DNA of 23,268 nt from Prevotellamassilia sp. (GTDB lineage Bacteria > Bacteroidota > Bacteroidia > Bacteroidales > Bacteroidaceae), in assembly GCA_018383375.1 (NCBI GenBank), contig JAHAWW010000235.1, positions 1-23,268 on the forward strand, given 5' to 3'. The notes beneath the pieces were generated by a model, which did no database searches, was not told the origin of the DNA, and saw only the letters and a program-made list of their open reading frames with translations. The stretch's first letter is position 1. The number at the start of each line of letters is the position of its first letter. Below, piece after piece: positions 15,009-20,653 of this stretch. Both the position numbers and the translations under genes were made by a program.

Positions 15009-16568
15009 ATGAAAAAACTTTACTTTTTTAAGAAGTGGTGCACGTTGCTCATTGGTCTTAGTCTTGGCCTCGTTGCTTCGGCACAGACAGAAATCATTCA
15101 GGATGGCATTCGCTTCACCCTCAAAGCCGACGGAACGGCAGAGGCCGGTGAGGTCGTCACAATCACCAACTACGAAAACTCGGGGACCGATGACGAACCG
15201 TGGACACCAGTCGATGGGGAGTTCACTATCGTGGTGCCCCCCTATGTCTATGATGCCGACGGCACGTGCCACACCGTTACAGCCATAGGCGACCAATTCT
15301 CTTGGACCGACACGCTTTATAGAGCCTCCACAATCTGCTTCCCTTCCACGTTGAAACAAGTCGACGCCACTTTCTTGTCATCTCATAGTTGCTACGTGAT
15401 TGTCTGCGGAGCTCTCGAGCCGCCCGCCATTGTCAATCCCCACCGCTGTCCTCCCGGTATGAAGCTCTATGTCCCCTCTGAGTCTGTCAATACATACAGG
15501 TCGAGTGAGAGCGATTGGGGCCCTTATTCCACCATGCGCGTGAGATCCGTTAGCAGTATGTACACTTATGCCACTAAGGCCCAGGCCGACGGCACGCTGG
15601 CAATCACCAGTCTTGCCAATTTCAGGCCCTCATTCATCTCAGATGTGGTCTTTCCCGACCAAATCGATGGCACGGCCGTCACCAAGATAAGCGGCAACAT
15701 CCCCGCCCTCAGTGTCACTGTGCCCGAAGGCGTTACCCAATATGCCAGCAGTATATCCTATGGCACTATCGAAGTGCGTTTGCCATCTACGGTCAAGGCC
15801 CTTCCGAAGTATAGCTTTTACGCCTATCCTTATAACGGTATTCGTTCTCGTCTTTTGGAGCGTGTCTTCCTCTCTGAGGGTTTGGACAGCATCGGTGAGG
15901 GCGCGTTCAGTCATTGCGACCATCTGAAGCAGCTCCGCATCCCCTCCACCGTCAGCTTCATCGGCGACGGTCAGTCGTGTTTGCATGCCCTTGAAGCCTT
16001 TGATGTGGACGAGCGCAATGCCTATTATGTCAGTCGCGACGGTGTGCTCTTCACAAGAGACTTGACCACTCTCCAGCAATATCCTTCAGGCAAGACCGAT
16101 ATCGCCTACACCGTGCCCGAGGGCGTCAAGACCATTGCCGCCTGGAGCCTTGAAGATGCCCGAAACCTGCGCTCGCTGCGTCTGCCCACCACGCTCGACA
16201 GTATAGGCGATTATGCGTTCAATCTCGACACGCTGCTCACTGACATCCACTTCACCACGGCCGAGCCACCTTCAGTGGGAAGAATGTTTTACTCCGACAC
16301 CGAACATGTCGATGAGTTTTATGCACGCTGCAAGCTCTTTGTACCCATTGGTGCCGCAGCCGCCTATGAACAGAACGCTACATTGGCCCGTTTCTCTCAA
16401 GTGGCCGAAGAACAGGTTGACGCCGTTGAGGCCATTTCTGCCGCCGCTCCCGTTCCCGTGGTCGACTACGACCTGAGTGGCCGCCGCGTCAAGTCGGGCC
16501 ATGGTCTGATCATCCGCCGCATGAGCGACGGCACCACGCACAAACTCTATCGCTCTCGTAAACATTGA
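15009..16568 (+). CDS. Secreted BspA-like leucine-rich-repeat protein
   Basis: 519 residues from the ATG at 15009 (MKKLYFFKKWCTLLIGLSLGL); a TTG 33 bases upstream is in frame but less likely. A Sec signal peptide ends at about VASAQ (cleavage near residue 25). The body has LRR_5/BspA-type repeats, for example LEDARNLRSLRLPTTLDSIGDYAF, EGLDSIGEGAFSHCDHLKQLRIPSTV and VPEGVKTIAAWSLEDA. The C-terminus (VVDYDLSGRRVK, then GLIIRRMSDGTTHKLYR) resembles the short terminal motif of many secreted Bacteroidales proteins. It does not clearly meet a type IX secretion signal. BspA-like proteins often mediate adhesion; substrate and role here are unknown. It stands alone between the ribosomal terminator and a repeat-rich gap. 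Confidence 0.85.
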   Translation: MKKLYFFKKWCTLLIGLSLGLVASAQTEIIQDGIRFTLKADGTAEAGEVVTITNYENSGTDDEPWTPVDGEFTIVVPPYVYDADGTCHTVTAIGDQFSWTDTLYRASTICFPSTLKQVDATFLSSHSCYVIVCGALEPPAIVNPHRCPPGMKLYVPSESVNTYRSSESDWGPYSTMRVRSVSSMYTYATKAQADGTLAITSLANFRPSFISDVVFPDQIDGTAVTKISGNIPALSVTVPEGVTQYASSISYGTIEVRLPSTVKALPKYSFYAYPYNGIRSRLLERVFLSEGLDSIGEGAFSHCDHLKQLRIPSTVSFIGDGQSCLHALEAFDVDERNAYYVSRDGVLFTRDLTTLQQYPSGKTDIAYTVPEGVKTIAAWSLEDARNLRSLRLPTTLDSIGDYAFNLDTLLTDIHFTTAEPPSVGRMFYSDTEHVDEFYARCKLFVPIGAAAAYEQNATLARFSQVAEEQVDAVEAISAAAPVPVVDYDLSGRRVKSGHGLIIRRMSDGTTHKLYRSRKH

Positions 16569-16648
16569 AAGGGTAGGGCGAGAGCAAAGAGCGATATGTA
16601 GGAGGAAACCAAAGGCAAATTCGTTTCGCTTGCCGAGTCTCCGCCCAA

Positions 16649-16730
16649 CTTGCAAGCCCAGAAAGGGTGTAACATGAATCAGCCCGGGTCGTCAGGCCTG
16701 GGCTGATATGTTCCCACTATTGTCCGGCCG
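16649..16730 (+). repeat. Interspersed multi-hairpin element, copy A
   Basis: Shares with copies B-D the order CTTGCAAGCCC, AAGGG, GTAACAT, then a core stem and loop (CCCGGG / GTCGTCAG / GCCTGGG in this copy), then TTCCCACTATTGTCCGGCC. ATCAGCCC (16678-16685) and GGGCTGAT (16700-16707) form a perfect 8-bp outer stem. It lies about 80 bases after the LRR gene, so it may also serve as a terminator although the T run is weak. Confidence 0.7.
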
Positions 16731-16827
16731 CTCAAAAACAACATTTCCCCTCCCTACCCAAAGTTTTGCCTTTTTCCCAATCACCCAATCACGCCCCTTG
16801 TAACACTCTGATAATCCGATAGATGCT

Positions 16828-16877
16828 GTGATTGAACGCTTCAATCACGCCAATCACGCCAATCACACCAATCACAC
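16828..16877. repeat. 9-bp inverted repeat running into a 9-bp tandem repeat
   Basis: GTGATTGAA (16828-16836) and TTCAATCAC (16840-16848) form a perfect inverted repeat with a 3-base loop. From 16842 the unit CAATCACGC repeats four times (16842-16877), the last two units reading CAATCACAC. Related CCAATCAC words occur upstream at about 16776-16794. Possible roles are a protein-binding array or slippage-prone DNA; function unknown. Confidence 0.75.
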
Positions 16878-17059
16878 CTCGTCACTCATACCTTCGTTGG
16901 CAATCGAGGTCGGAACCATTCACAATGTTAAAAAGTAACAAAAATCGCAGTTCTCTTCCTTATCGTTCTTCTTTAATATATCTGACCTAACTGTTTGGGC
17001 ACTAATGGGATAACGCCAATCCTGCCAGAGGCCGCTTATTGCAATTTGCTATTTGGGGG

Positions 17060-17090
17060 TTGCATAATTGGTTGAATTTTAGTAATTTCG
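17060..17090 (+). promoter_or_regulatory. Candidate promoter of the NlpC/P60 gene
   Basis: TTG at 17060-17062 and TAATTTCG at 17083-17090 are 20 bases apart. This fits the Bacteroidota consensus with one mismatch in the -7 element. The implied leader is about 28 bases and A-rich. Confidence 0.5.
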
Positions 17091-17124
17091 CGAACGAAAA
17101 ATCAAAAAACAACCCAAAGTGTCA

Positions 17125-17712
17125 ATGAAAACCACCTTACATACCCTCATGCTCGGACTTGCACTCGTGGCTGCTGCGCCTTCATACGCTCAGACGCTCG
17201 AGAGCGATGCTATGCCTGTGCACTCTCAGGCAGAGCGCTTCGTGGCCGAAGCGCCCGTGGCATCTCTGGAGGTGGCTGTACCCAAGGGTGATAAAGGCAA
17301 AACCACGGTGTCGACGCCCCAGGGCGACAACATCGTGCGCACAGCGCTCCAATATCTCGGGGCCCGTTATCGTAGCGGTCATTCCGGCCCAACGGCCTTC
17401 GACTGCTCCGGTTTCACCAACTACGTTTATGGTCGCCAAAGCATCAACATTAGCCGGTCATCGCGCACACAATTCCGCGAAGGCACCCCCATTTACGACA
17501 CATCGGCCCTCCAAAAAGGCGACCTCGTGTTTTTCGGCGGCTCGCGCTCATCGCGCACCGTAGGCCATGTCGGCATTGTCACCGACGTCAACCCGGCCAC
17601 CGGCCAGTTCAAGTTTGTGCATGCCGCGCGCACGGGAGTTAAAGTCGACGACAGCAATTCCGCCTACTACAAAAGCCGATACATCGGTGCCCGACGCATA
17701 GTTCAAAACTAA
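17125..17712 (+). CDS. Secreted NlpC/P60 cell-wall peptidase
   Basis: 195 residues from the ATG at 17125; a GTG two codons upstream is less likely. A signal peptide ends at about SYA-Q (residues 20-23), with no lipobox, so the product is periplasmic or secreted. After a ~45-residue linker, the NlpC/P60 domain spans about residues 68-193. The catalytic residues are Cys94 (DCSGF), His148 (GHVGIV) and His166 (FVHAA). The family cleaves gamma-D-Glu-diamino acid bonds in peptidoglycan stem peptides. No SH3 or LysM targeting domain is present. A promoter before it and a terminator after it make it a single-gene unit. Confidence 0.92.
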   Translation: MKTTLHTLMLGLALVAAAPSYAQTLESDAMPVHSQAERFVAEAPVASLEVAVPKGDKGKTTVSTPQGDNIVRTALQYLGARYRSGHSGPTAFDCSGFTNYVYGRQSINISRSSRTQFREGTPIYDTSALQKGDLVFFGGSRSSRTVGHVGIVTDVNPATGQFKFVHAARTGVKVDDSNSAYYKSRYIGARRIVQN

Positions 17713-17726
17713 TTGCCACATAATAG

Positions 17727-17756
17727 GGCGACTCCAACGGGGTCGCCTGTTTTTTT
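17727..17756 (+). terminator. Intrinsic terminator after the NlpC/P60 gene
   Basis: GGCGAC at 17727-17732 pairs with GTCGCC at 17742-17747, with two more C-G pairs inside the loop. It is followed by TG and a run of seven T. It lies between the NlpC/P60 gene and mscS, so mscS needs its own promoter, not clearly visible in the 21 bases before its ATG. Confidence 0.9.
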
Positions 17757-17777
17757 ACACAAAAAAACTCCGACAAT

Positions 17778-18632
17778 ATGCTATTTTCTATTCTTCAAGC
17801 CGCCTCGGCCGAAGTGACAACCAATCTCGACATCATCTTGCGCAAACTCTTTGAACTGGGTGTCACCGCCGGCAAGCATCTGCTGGTGGCGGCCTTGGTC
17901 TTTGTGGTGGGCCGTCTCATCATTGGCATCATCAACAAACTCGTGGCCAAGCTCCTCAGCCGTCGCCATATCGACGCCAGTGTGCAGAGTTTCTTGCGTA
18001 GTCTCGTCAAGATTATGCTCACCGTGTTGCTCATCATCTCCGTCATTGGAGCGTTGGGCGTCAATACCACCTCGTTTGCCGCCCTCTTGGCCTCGGCCGG
18101 TGTGGCCATCGGTATGGCCCTTTCCGGCAACCTTCAAAACTTTGCCGGCGGTTTGGTTATCCTGCTCTTCAAGCCCTATCGCGTGGGCGACTGGATTGAG
18201 GTGCAAGGCGTGCAGGGCAAGGTGCAGGAAATCCAAATCTTCCACACCCTCCTGCTGCAGGCCGACAACAAAGTCGTCTTCATCCCCAACGGGTCGATGA
18301 GCACCGCCGTCGTTGTCAACTACACCCGCACCGACACCCGTCGCGTCGAGTGGACCGTCGGTATCGACTATGGCGAGAGCGTCGACAAAGCCAAAGACGT
18401 TATTCTCAACACCATCAAGGCCGACCAACGCATACAGACCGACCCCGAACCCGCCGTGCTCGTATCGGCCTTGGCCGACAGCAGCGTAAACCTCACCGTC
18501 AGAGTCTGGGTCAAAAACGACGACTATTGGCCGGTGTTCCACGACATCTACAATCAAATCTACGACCAGTTTAATGCCGCCGGCATCAGCATCCCCTTCC
18601 CGCAGCAGACCGTTCACATCGTCAAAGACTGA
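17778..18632 (+). CDS. mscS: Small-conductance mechanosensitive channel, MscS family
   Basis: 284 residues, the size of E. coli MscS. It is an inner-membrane channel that opens under membrane tension to release solutes during hypo-osmotic shock. Three membrane helices are visible at about residues 34-54, 74-93 and 98-131. The pore helix TM3 has the Gly/Ala-rich pattern LASAGVAIGMALSGNLQNFAGG, followed by the signature FKPYRVGDWIEV, the beta domain and the alpha/beta cage domain, ending FPQQTVHIVKD. It starts 22 bases after a terminator and is GC-richer than the ribosomal genes. No terminator is evident after it. Confidence 0.93.
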   Translation: MLFSILQAASAEVTTNLDIILRKLFELGVTAGKHLLVAALVFVVGRLIIGIINKLVAKLLSRRHIDASVQSFLRSLVKIMLTVLLIISVIGALGVNTTSFAALLASAGVAIGMALSGNLQNFAGGLVILLFKPYRVGDWIEVQGVQGKVQEIQIFHTLLLQADNKVVFIPNGSMSTAVVVNYTRTDTRRVEWTVGIDYGESVDKAKDVILNTIKADQRIQTDPEPAVLVSALADSSVNLTVRVWVKNDDYWPVFHDIYNQIYDQFNAAGISIPFPQQTVHIVKD

Positions 18633-18678
18633 TTTTAACCTCGCTTTTAGACAAAAACAGCAAAAAAAAAGAGCAAAA

Positions 18679-18710
18679 TTTGCGACTTATCTGATTATTG
18701 TCTAATTTTG
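18679..18710 (+). promoter_or_regulatory. Bacteroidota-type promoter of rpsU
   Basis: TTTG at 18679-18682 and TAATTTTG at 18703-18710 are 20 bases apart, an excellent consensus match. The sequence TTTGCAACCCG at 18707-18717 is identical to the one at the rplC promoter. The implied leader is about 50 bases, A-rich and unstructured. Confidence 0.8.
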
Positions 18711-18767
18711 CAACCCGCTAAGAGTATGCAAAATCAAATCAAAACAAAATAAAAACAAAATCTCAAG

Positions 18768-18959
18768 ATGATTGTAGTACCCGTTAAGGAGGGCGAAAAC
18801 ATCGAACGCGCCCTGAAGAAATTCAAAAGAAAATTCGAAAAGACCGGCGTTGTCAAAGAACTCCGCGCCCGTCAGCAGTTTGACAAACCTTCTGTATTGA
18901 AGCGTTTGGCCAAGGAGCACGCCGTTTACGTGCAGAAGCTCCGTCGTGCAGAAGACTAA
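18768..18959 (+). CDS. rpsU: 30S ribosomal protein S21 (bS21)
   Basis: 63 residues (MIVVPVKEGENIERALKKFKR at the start), highly basic and helical, normal for S21. In Bacteroidota, bS21 helps sequester the 3' end of 16S rRNA, which explains the lack of Shine-Dalgarno use. Some relatives carry a strong Shine-Dalgarno on rpsU for feedback control. Here the 50 bases before the ATG are A-rich with none, so that feedback model does not obviously apply. It has its own promoter and terminator, followed by a xerC/D-like gene as in many Bacteroidales. Confidence 0.96.
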   Translation: MIVVPVKEGENIERALKKFKRKFEKTGVVKELRARQQFDKPSVLKRLAKEHAVYVQKLRRAED

Positions 18960-18982
18960 TCTTCAGATTGCCGAAATGAATA

Positions 18983-19023
18983 AAGGGATACCTCTGTCTA
19001 AGAGCGTGTCCCTTATCTTTTTT
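18983..19023 (+). terminator. Intrinsic terminator after rpsU
   Basis: AAGGGA (18983-18988) pairs with TCCCTT (19009-19014). An inner CTCT / AGAG stem lies within the loop. A T-rich run (ATCTTTTTT) follows to 19023. It lies between rpsU and xerC; read-through to xerC is possible because no separate xerC promoter is obvious. Confidence 0.8.
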
Positions 19024-19076
19024 ATAATCCCTCTGCAAAGACACCATCAGCTTGTCGTCATTCACATGCTCTGCCC

Positions 19077-19973
19077 ATGACCGTCGTTGCCGACTTTATT
19101 GACTATCTTCGCGTGGATTGCGGCTATTCTGCCACCACCCTGCGCACCTATCGTTCCGACCTTGAAGCCCTCGAGCGTTGGCTTGCCGGGGTGGACGAAA
19201 GCCAAAGCCTCACCACCGTCGACCGCGACCTCATCCGCCGCTGGGTGGCCGCAGAGGGAGCACGCGGTGTCAAACCCCAGACCATCAAGCGGATGCTCAG
19301 TTCGCTGCGCACGTTTTTCAAATACCTCCTGCGGCAAGGCCTCGTCAAGACCGACCCTATGCGCCTCGTGTCCAATCCCAAATTGCCACGACCCCTACCG
19401 GCATTTGTGCGTGAAAACGAAATGAACCGTCTGCTCGACCATACGGCCTTTCCCGACACTTTCGCCGGTCGGCGCGACCATCTCATCCTGCTCACCTTCT
19501 ACACCACCGGCATGCGCCTCTCCGAACTCGTCGGGCTCAACGTCGATAGTTTCAGTTGGTCCCGCAGTGAGGTCAAGGTGTTGGGCAAGCGCAACAAACA
19601 TCGCGTCATTCCTTTTGGCGCCGAGCTTTATGCCCATTTACAAAACTATCTCGCTGAGCGGTGTCGGGTGTGTGGCACGGACGACGGACCATTTTTTATA
19701 GACGGCGAGGGCAGGCGGCTCACCGCGCCCAAAGTCCGCGAAATCGTCAAACACTACCTCGGTCTGGTCACCACCGCCCACAAGCGCACGCCCCACGTGC
19801 TCCGTCACACCTTTGCCACGGCCATGCTCAACAACGGAGCCGATCTTGAAGCCGTCAAAGACCTACTCGGCCACGAAAGCGTTGCCACCACGCAAATCTA
19901 CACCCACGCCACATTCAACGAATTGCGTCAGGCCTATCTCCACGCCCATCCCCGTGCCACGGCAGACGATTGA
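19077..19973 (+). CDS. XerC/XerD-type tyrosine recombinase
   Basis: 298 residues, the usual Xer length. The N-terminal SAM-like core-binding domain covers about residues 1-90 (FIDYLRVDCGYSATTLRTYRSDL) and the catalytic domain about 105-290. Active-site residues are all present: Arg147 (TGMRLSE), Lys171 (LGKRNKHR), His240 and Arg243 (HVLRH), His266 (GHESV) and the nucleophile Tyr275 (TQIYTH). Xer proteins resolve chromosome dimers at dif. Its place right after rpsU is typical of the housekeeping Xer of Bacteroidales, which argues against a phage or transposon integrase. XerC and XerD cannot be told apart by eye. hpf, often next in relatives, is not found downstream. Confidence 0.9.
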   Translation: MTVVADFIDYLRVDCGYSATTLRTYRSDLEALERWLAGVDESQSLTTVDRDLIRRWVAAEGARGVKPQTIKRMLSSLRTFFKYLLRQGLVKTDPMRLVSNPKLPRPLPAFVRENEMNRLLDHTAFPDTFAGRRDHLILLTFYTTGMRLSELVGLNVDSFSWSRSEVKVLGKRNKHRVIPFGAELYAHLQNYLAERCRVCGTDDGPFFIDGEGRRLTAPKVREIVKHYLGLVTTAHKRTPHVLRHTFATAMLNNGADLEAVKDLLGHESVATTQIYTHATFNELRQAYLHAHPRATADD

Positions 19974-20001
19974 AGCCACAGCCGCCATAGCCTTTTTGTC
20001 T

Positions 20002-20032
20002 TTTGACCTTCATCGCAAAATGATTATTTTTG
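20002..20032 (+). promoter_or_regulatory. Promoter-like sequence after xerC with no gene behind it
   Basis: TTTG at 20002-20005 and TATTTTTG at 20025-20032 are 19 bases apart, a perfect consensus match in AT-rich sequence. An intrinsic terminator begins 18 bases later, so any transcript would be only about 35 nt. It may be a chance match, or the remnant of a promoter for a lost gene. Confidence 0.4.
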
Positions 20033-20049
20033 GACAAAGAATAGAACAG

Positions 20050-20075
20050 GAGCCCCTCATTGGGGCTCTTTTTTT
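20050..20075 (+). terminator. Intrinsic terminator downstream of xerC
   Basis: GAGCCCC (20050-20056) pairs with GGGGCTC (20062-20068) around a 5-nt loop, followed by seven T. There is no A run upstream, so it acts on the plus strand and probably ends the rpsU-xerC transcription unit. Confidence 0.92.
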
Positions 20076-20321
20076 GATATTGAACCACTTACGGCGATAA
20101 AGACACGAAAAACTGTCCTTATGCCTGTCATTCCTGTCCTTATTCCCGTCGCCGCCACGCCTATGGCCGGACTATTTTGGCCATTTTTGACGCGCAAAAA
20201 GTCCCTGAGTGCTGAGATTTCATGCCGTCCGGAAAATATTCGGAGATTATTTGTCATTATAGCCCCCGGTTTTGAACAGCCTATCCTTCAGAACGTGATT
20301 GGCCACCCGTATACGTCAAAA

Positions 20322-20432
20322 CAACCTCAATCTCAATTATGGGCGGCCTTGCAAGTCCTGAAAGGGCCGCACAAGCCGCCCCCAACAACCTCAATCTCAA
20401 TTATGAGCGACCTTGCAAGCCCTGAAGGGGCG
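20322..20432 (+). repeat. Direct duplication, 64-base spacing
   Basis: The unit begins CAACCTCAATCTCAATTATG and continues with GCG-CCTTGCAAG-CCTGAA-GGG. It occurs at 20322-20369 and again at 20386-20432, with only a few differences. The second copy's end is also the start of hairpin element B. The first copy carries its own stem, GGGCGGC (20341-20347) with GCCGCCC (20375-20381). It looks like partial duplication of the element's left end. Confidence 0.75.
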
Positions 20433-20514
20433 TAACATATCAGCCCAGGTCGTCAGGCCTGGGTATTGTAGTGTTTCCACTATTATCCGGCCTGCAAGGT
20501 CGGCACATTGCAGG
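20411..20514 (+). repeat. Interspersed multi-hairpin element, copy B
   Basis: The most complete internal copy. Order: CCTTGCAAGCCCTGAAGGGG, GTAACAT, core stem CCCAGG / CCTGGG with loop TCGTCAGG, TTTCCACTATTATCCGGCC, TGCAAGGTCGGCACATTG. The last part can fold as CCGGCC against GGTCGG. Its right end joins a longer inverted repeat with 20554-20572. Confidence 0.8.
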
Positions 20515-20572
20515 ATTGTATTGTAGAAATAACGCATTGATAATGAGGTTTTTTGTGCCGACCTTACGGGCC
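20489..20572. repeat. 19-bp imperfect inverted repeat
   Basis: The right end of element B (20489-20507, containing AAGGTCGGCACA) is matched in inverse by 20554-20572 (containing TGTGCCGACCTT). There are two sequence differences over 19 bases, and one of them still allows a G-U pair in RNA. The 46-base centre is AT-rich. It may be the end of a second, inverted, truncated copy of the element. Confidence 0.75.
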
Positions 20573-20584
20573 ACAACGAGCGAC

Positions 20585-20627
20585 ATAAAAACAAATCACG
20601 CGCCCCAAAAATGTTTCGGGCGCGTGA
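20585..20627 (-). terminator. Intrinsic terminator of the FAS1 lipoprotein gene
   Basis: On the plus strand TCACGCGCCC (20596-20605) and GGGCGCGTGA (20618-20627) form a perfect 10-bp stem. Read on the minus strand, the hairpin is followed by TTTGTTTTT. It begins 27 bases past the gene's stop. Confidence 0.9.
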
Positions 20628-20653
20628 CTGTGTATAATGATGGTAAATAGGAA

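Larger units (their letters stand above)
16569..17059. other. Repeat-rich intergenic region
   Basis: No gene is evident. It holds copy A of the interspersed hairpin element (16649-16730), a 9-bp perfect inverted repeat (16828-16848), an overlapping 9-bp tandem repeat (16842-16877) and an AT-rich stretch leading to the NlpC/P60 promoter. Short frames here do not look coding. Confidence 0.6.
20076..20584. other. Non-coding, repeat-bearing region between xerC and the lipoprotein gene
   Basis: The 500 bases contain no convincing gene; short frames here run through repeats. It holds a 64-base tandem duplication (20322-20432), copy B of the hairpin element (20411-20514) and a 19-bp imperfect inverted repeat (20489-20572). 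The stretch 20076-20320 shows no clear feature. Confidence 0.6.

Noticed and set aside
15009..16568. Type IX secretion cargo
   Set aside because: The C-terminal DLSGRRV-type motif is suggestive, but the full C-terminal domain pattern is not clear by eye and no secretion-system gene is present.
17781..18617. 278-codon minus-strand open frame across mscS
   Set aside because: Mirror of mscS, with Asp/Gly/His-rich composition and no domain.
19077..19973. Phage or integrative-element integrase
   Set aside because: The length, complete Xer motif set and position next to rpsU fit a housekeeping Xer recombinase. No tRNA attachment site or phage genes are nearby.
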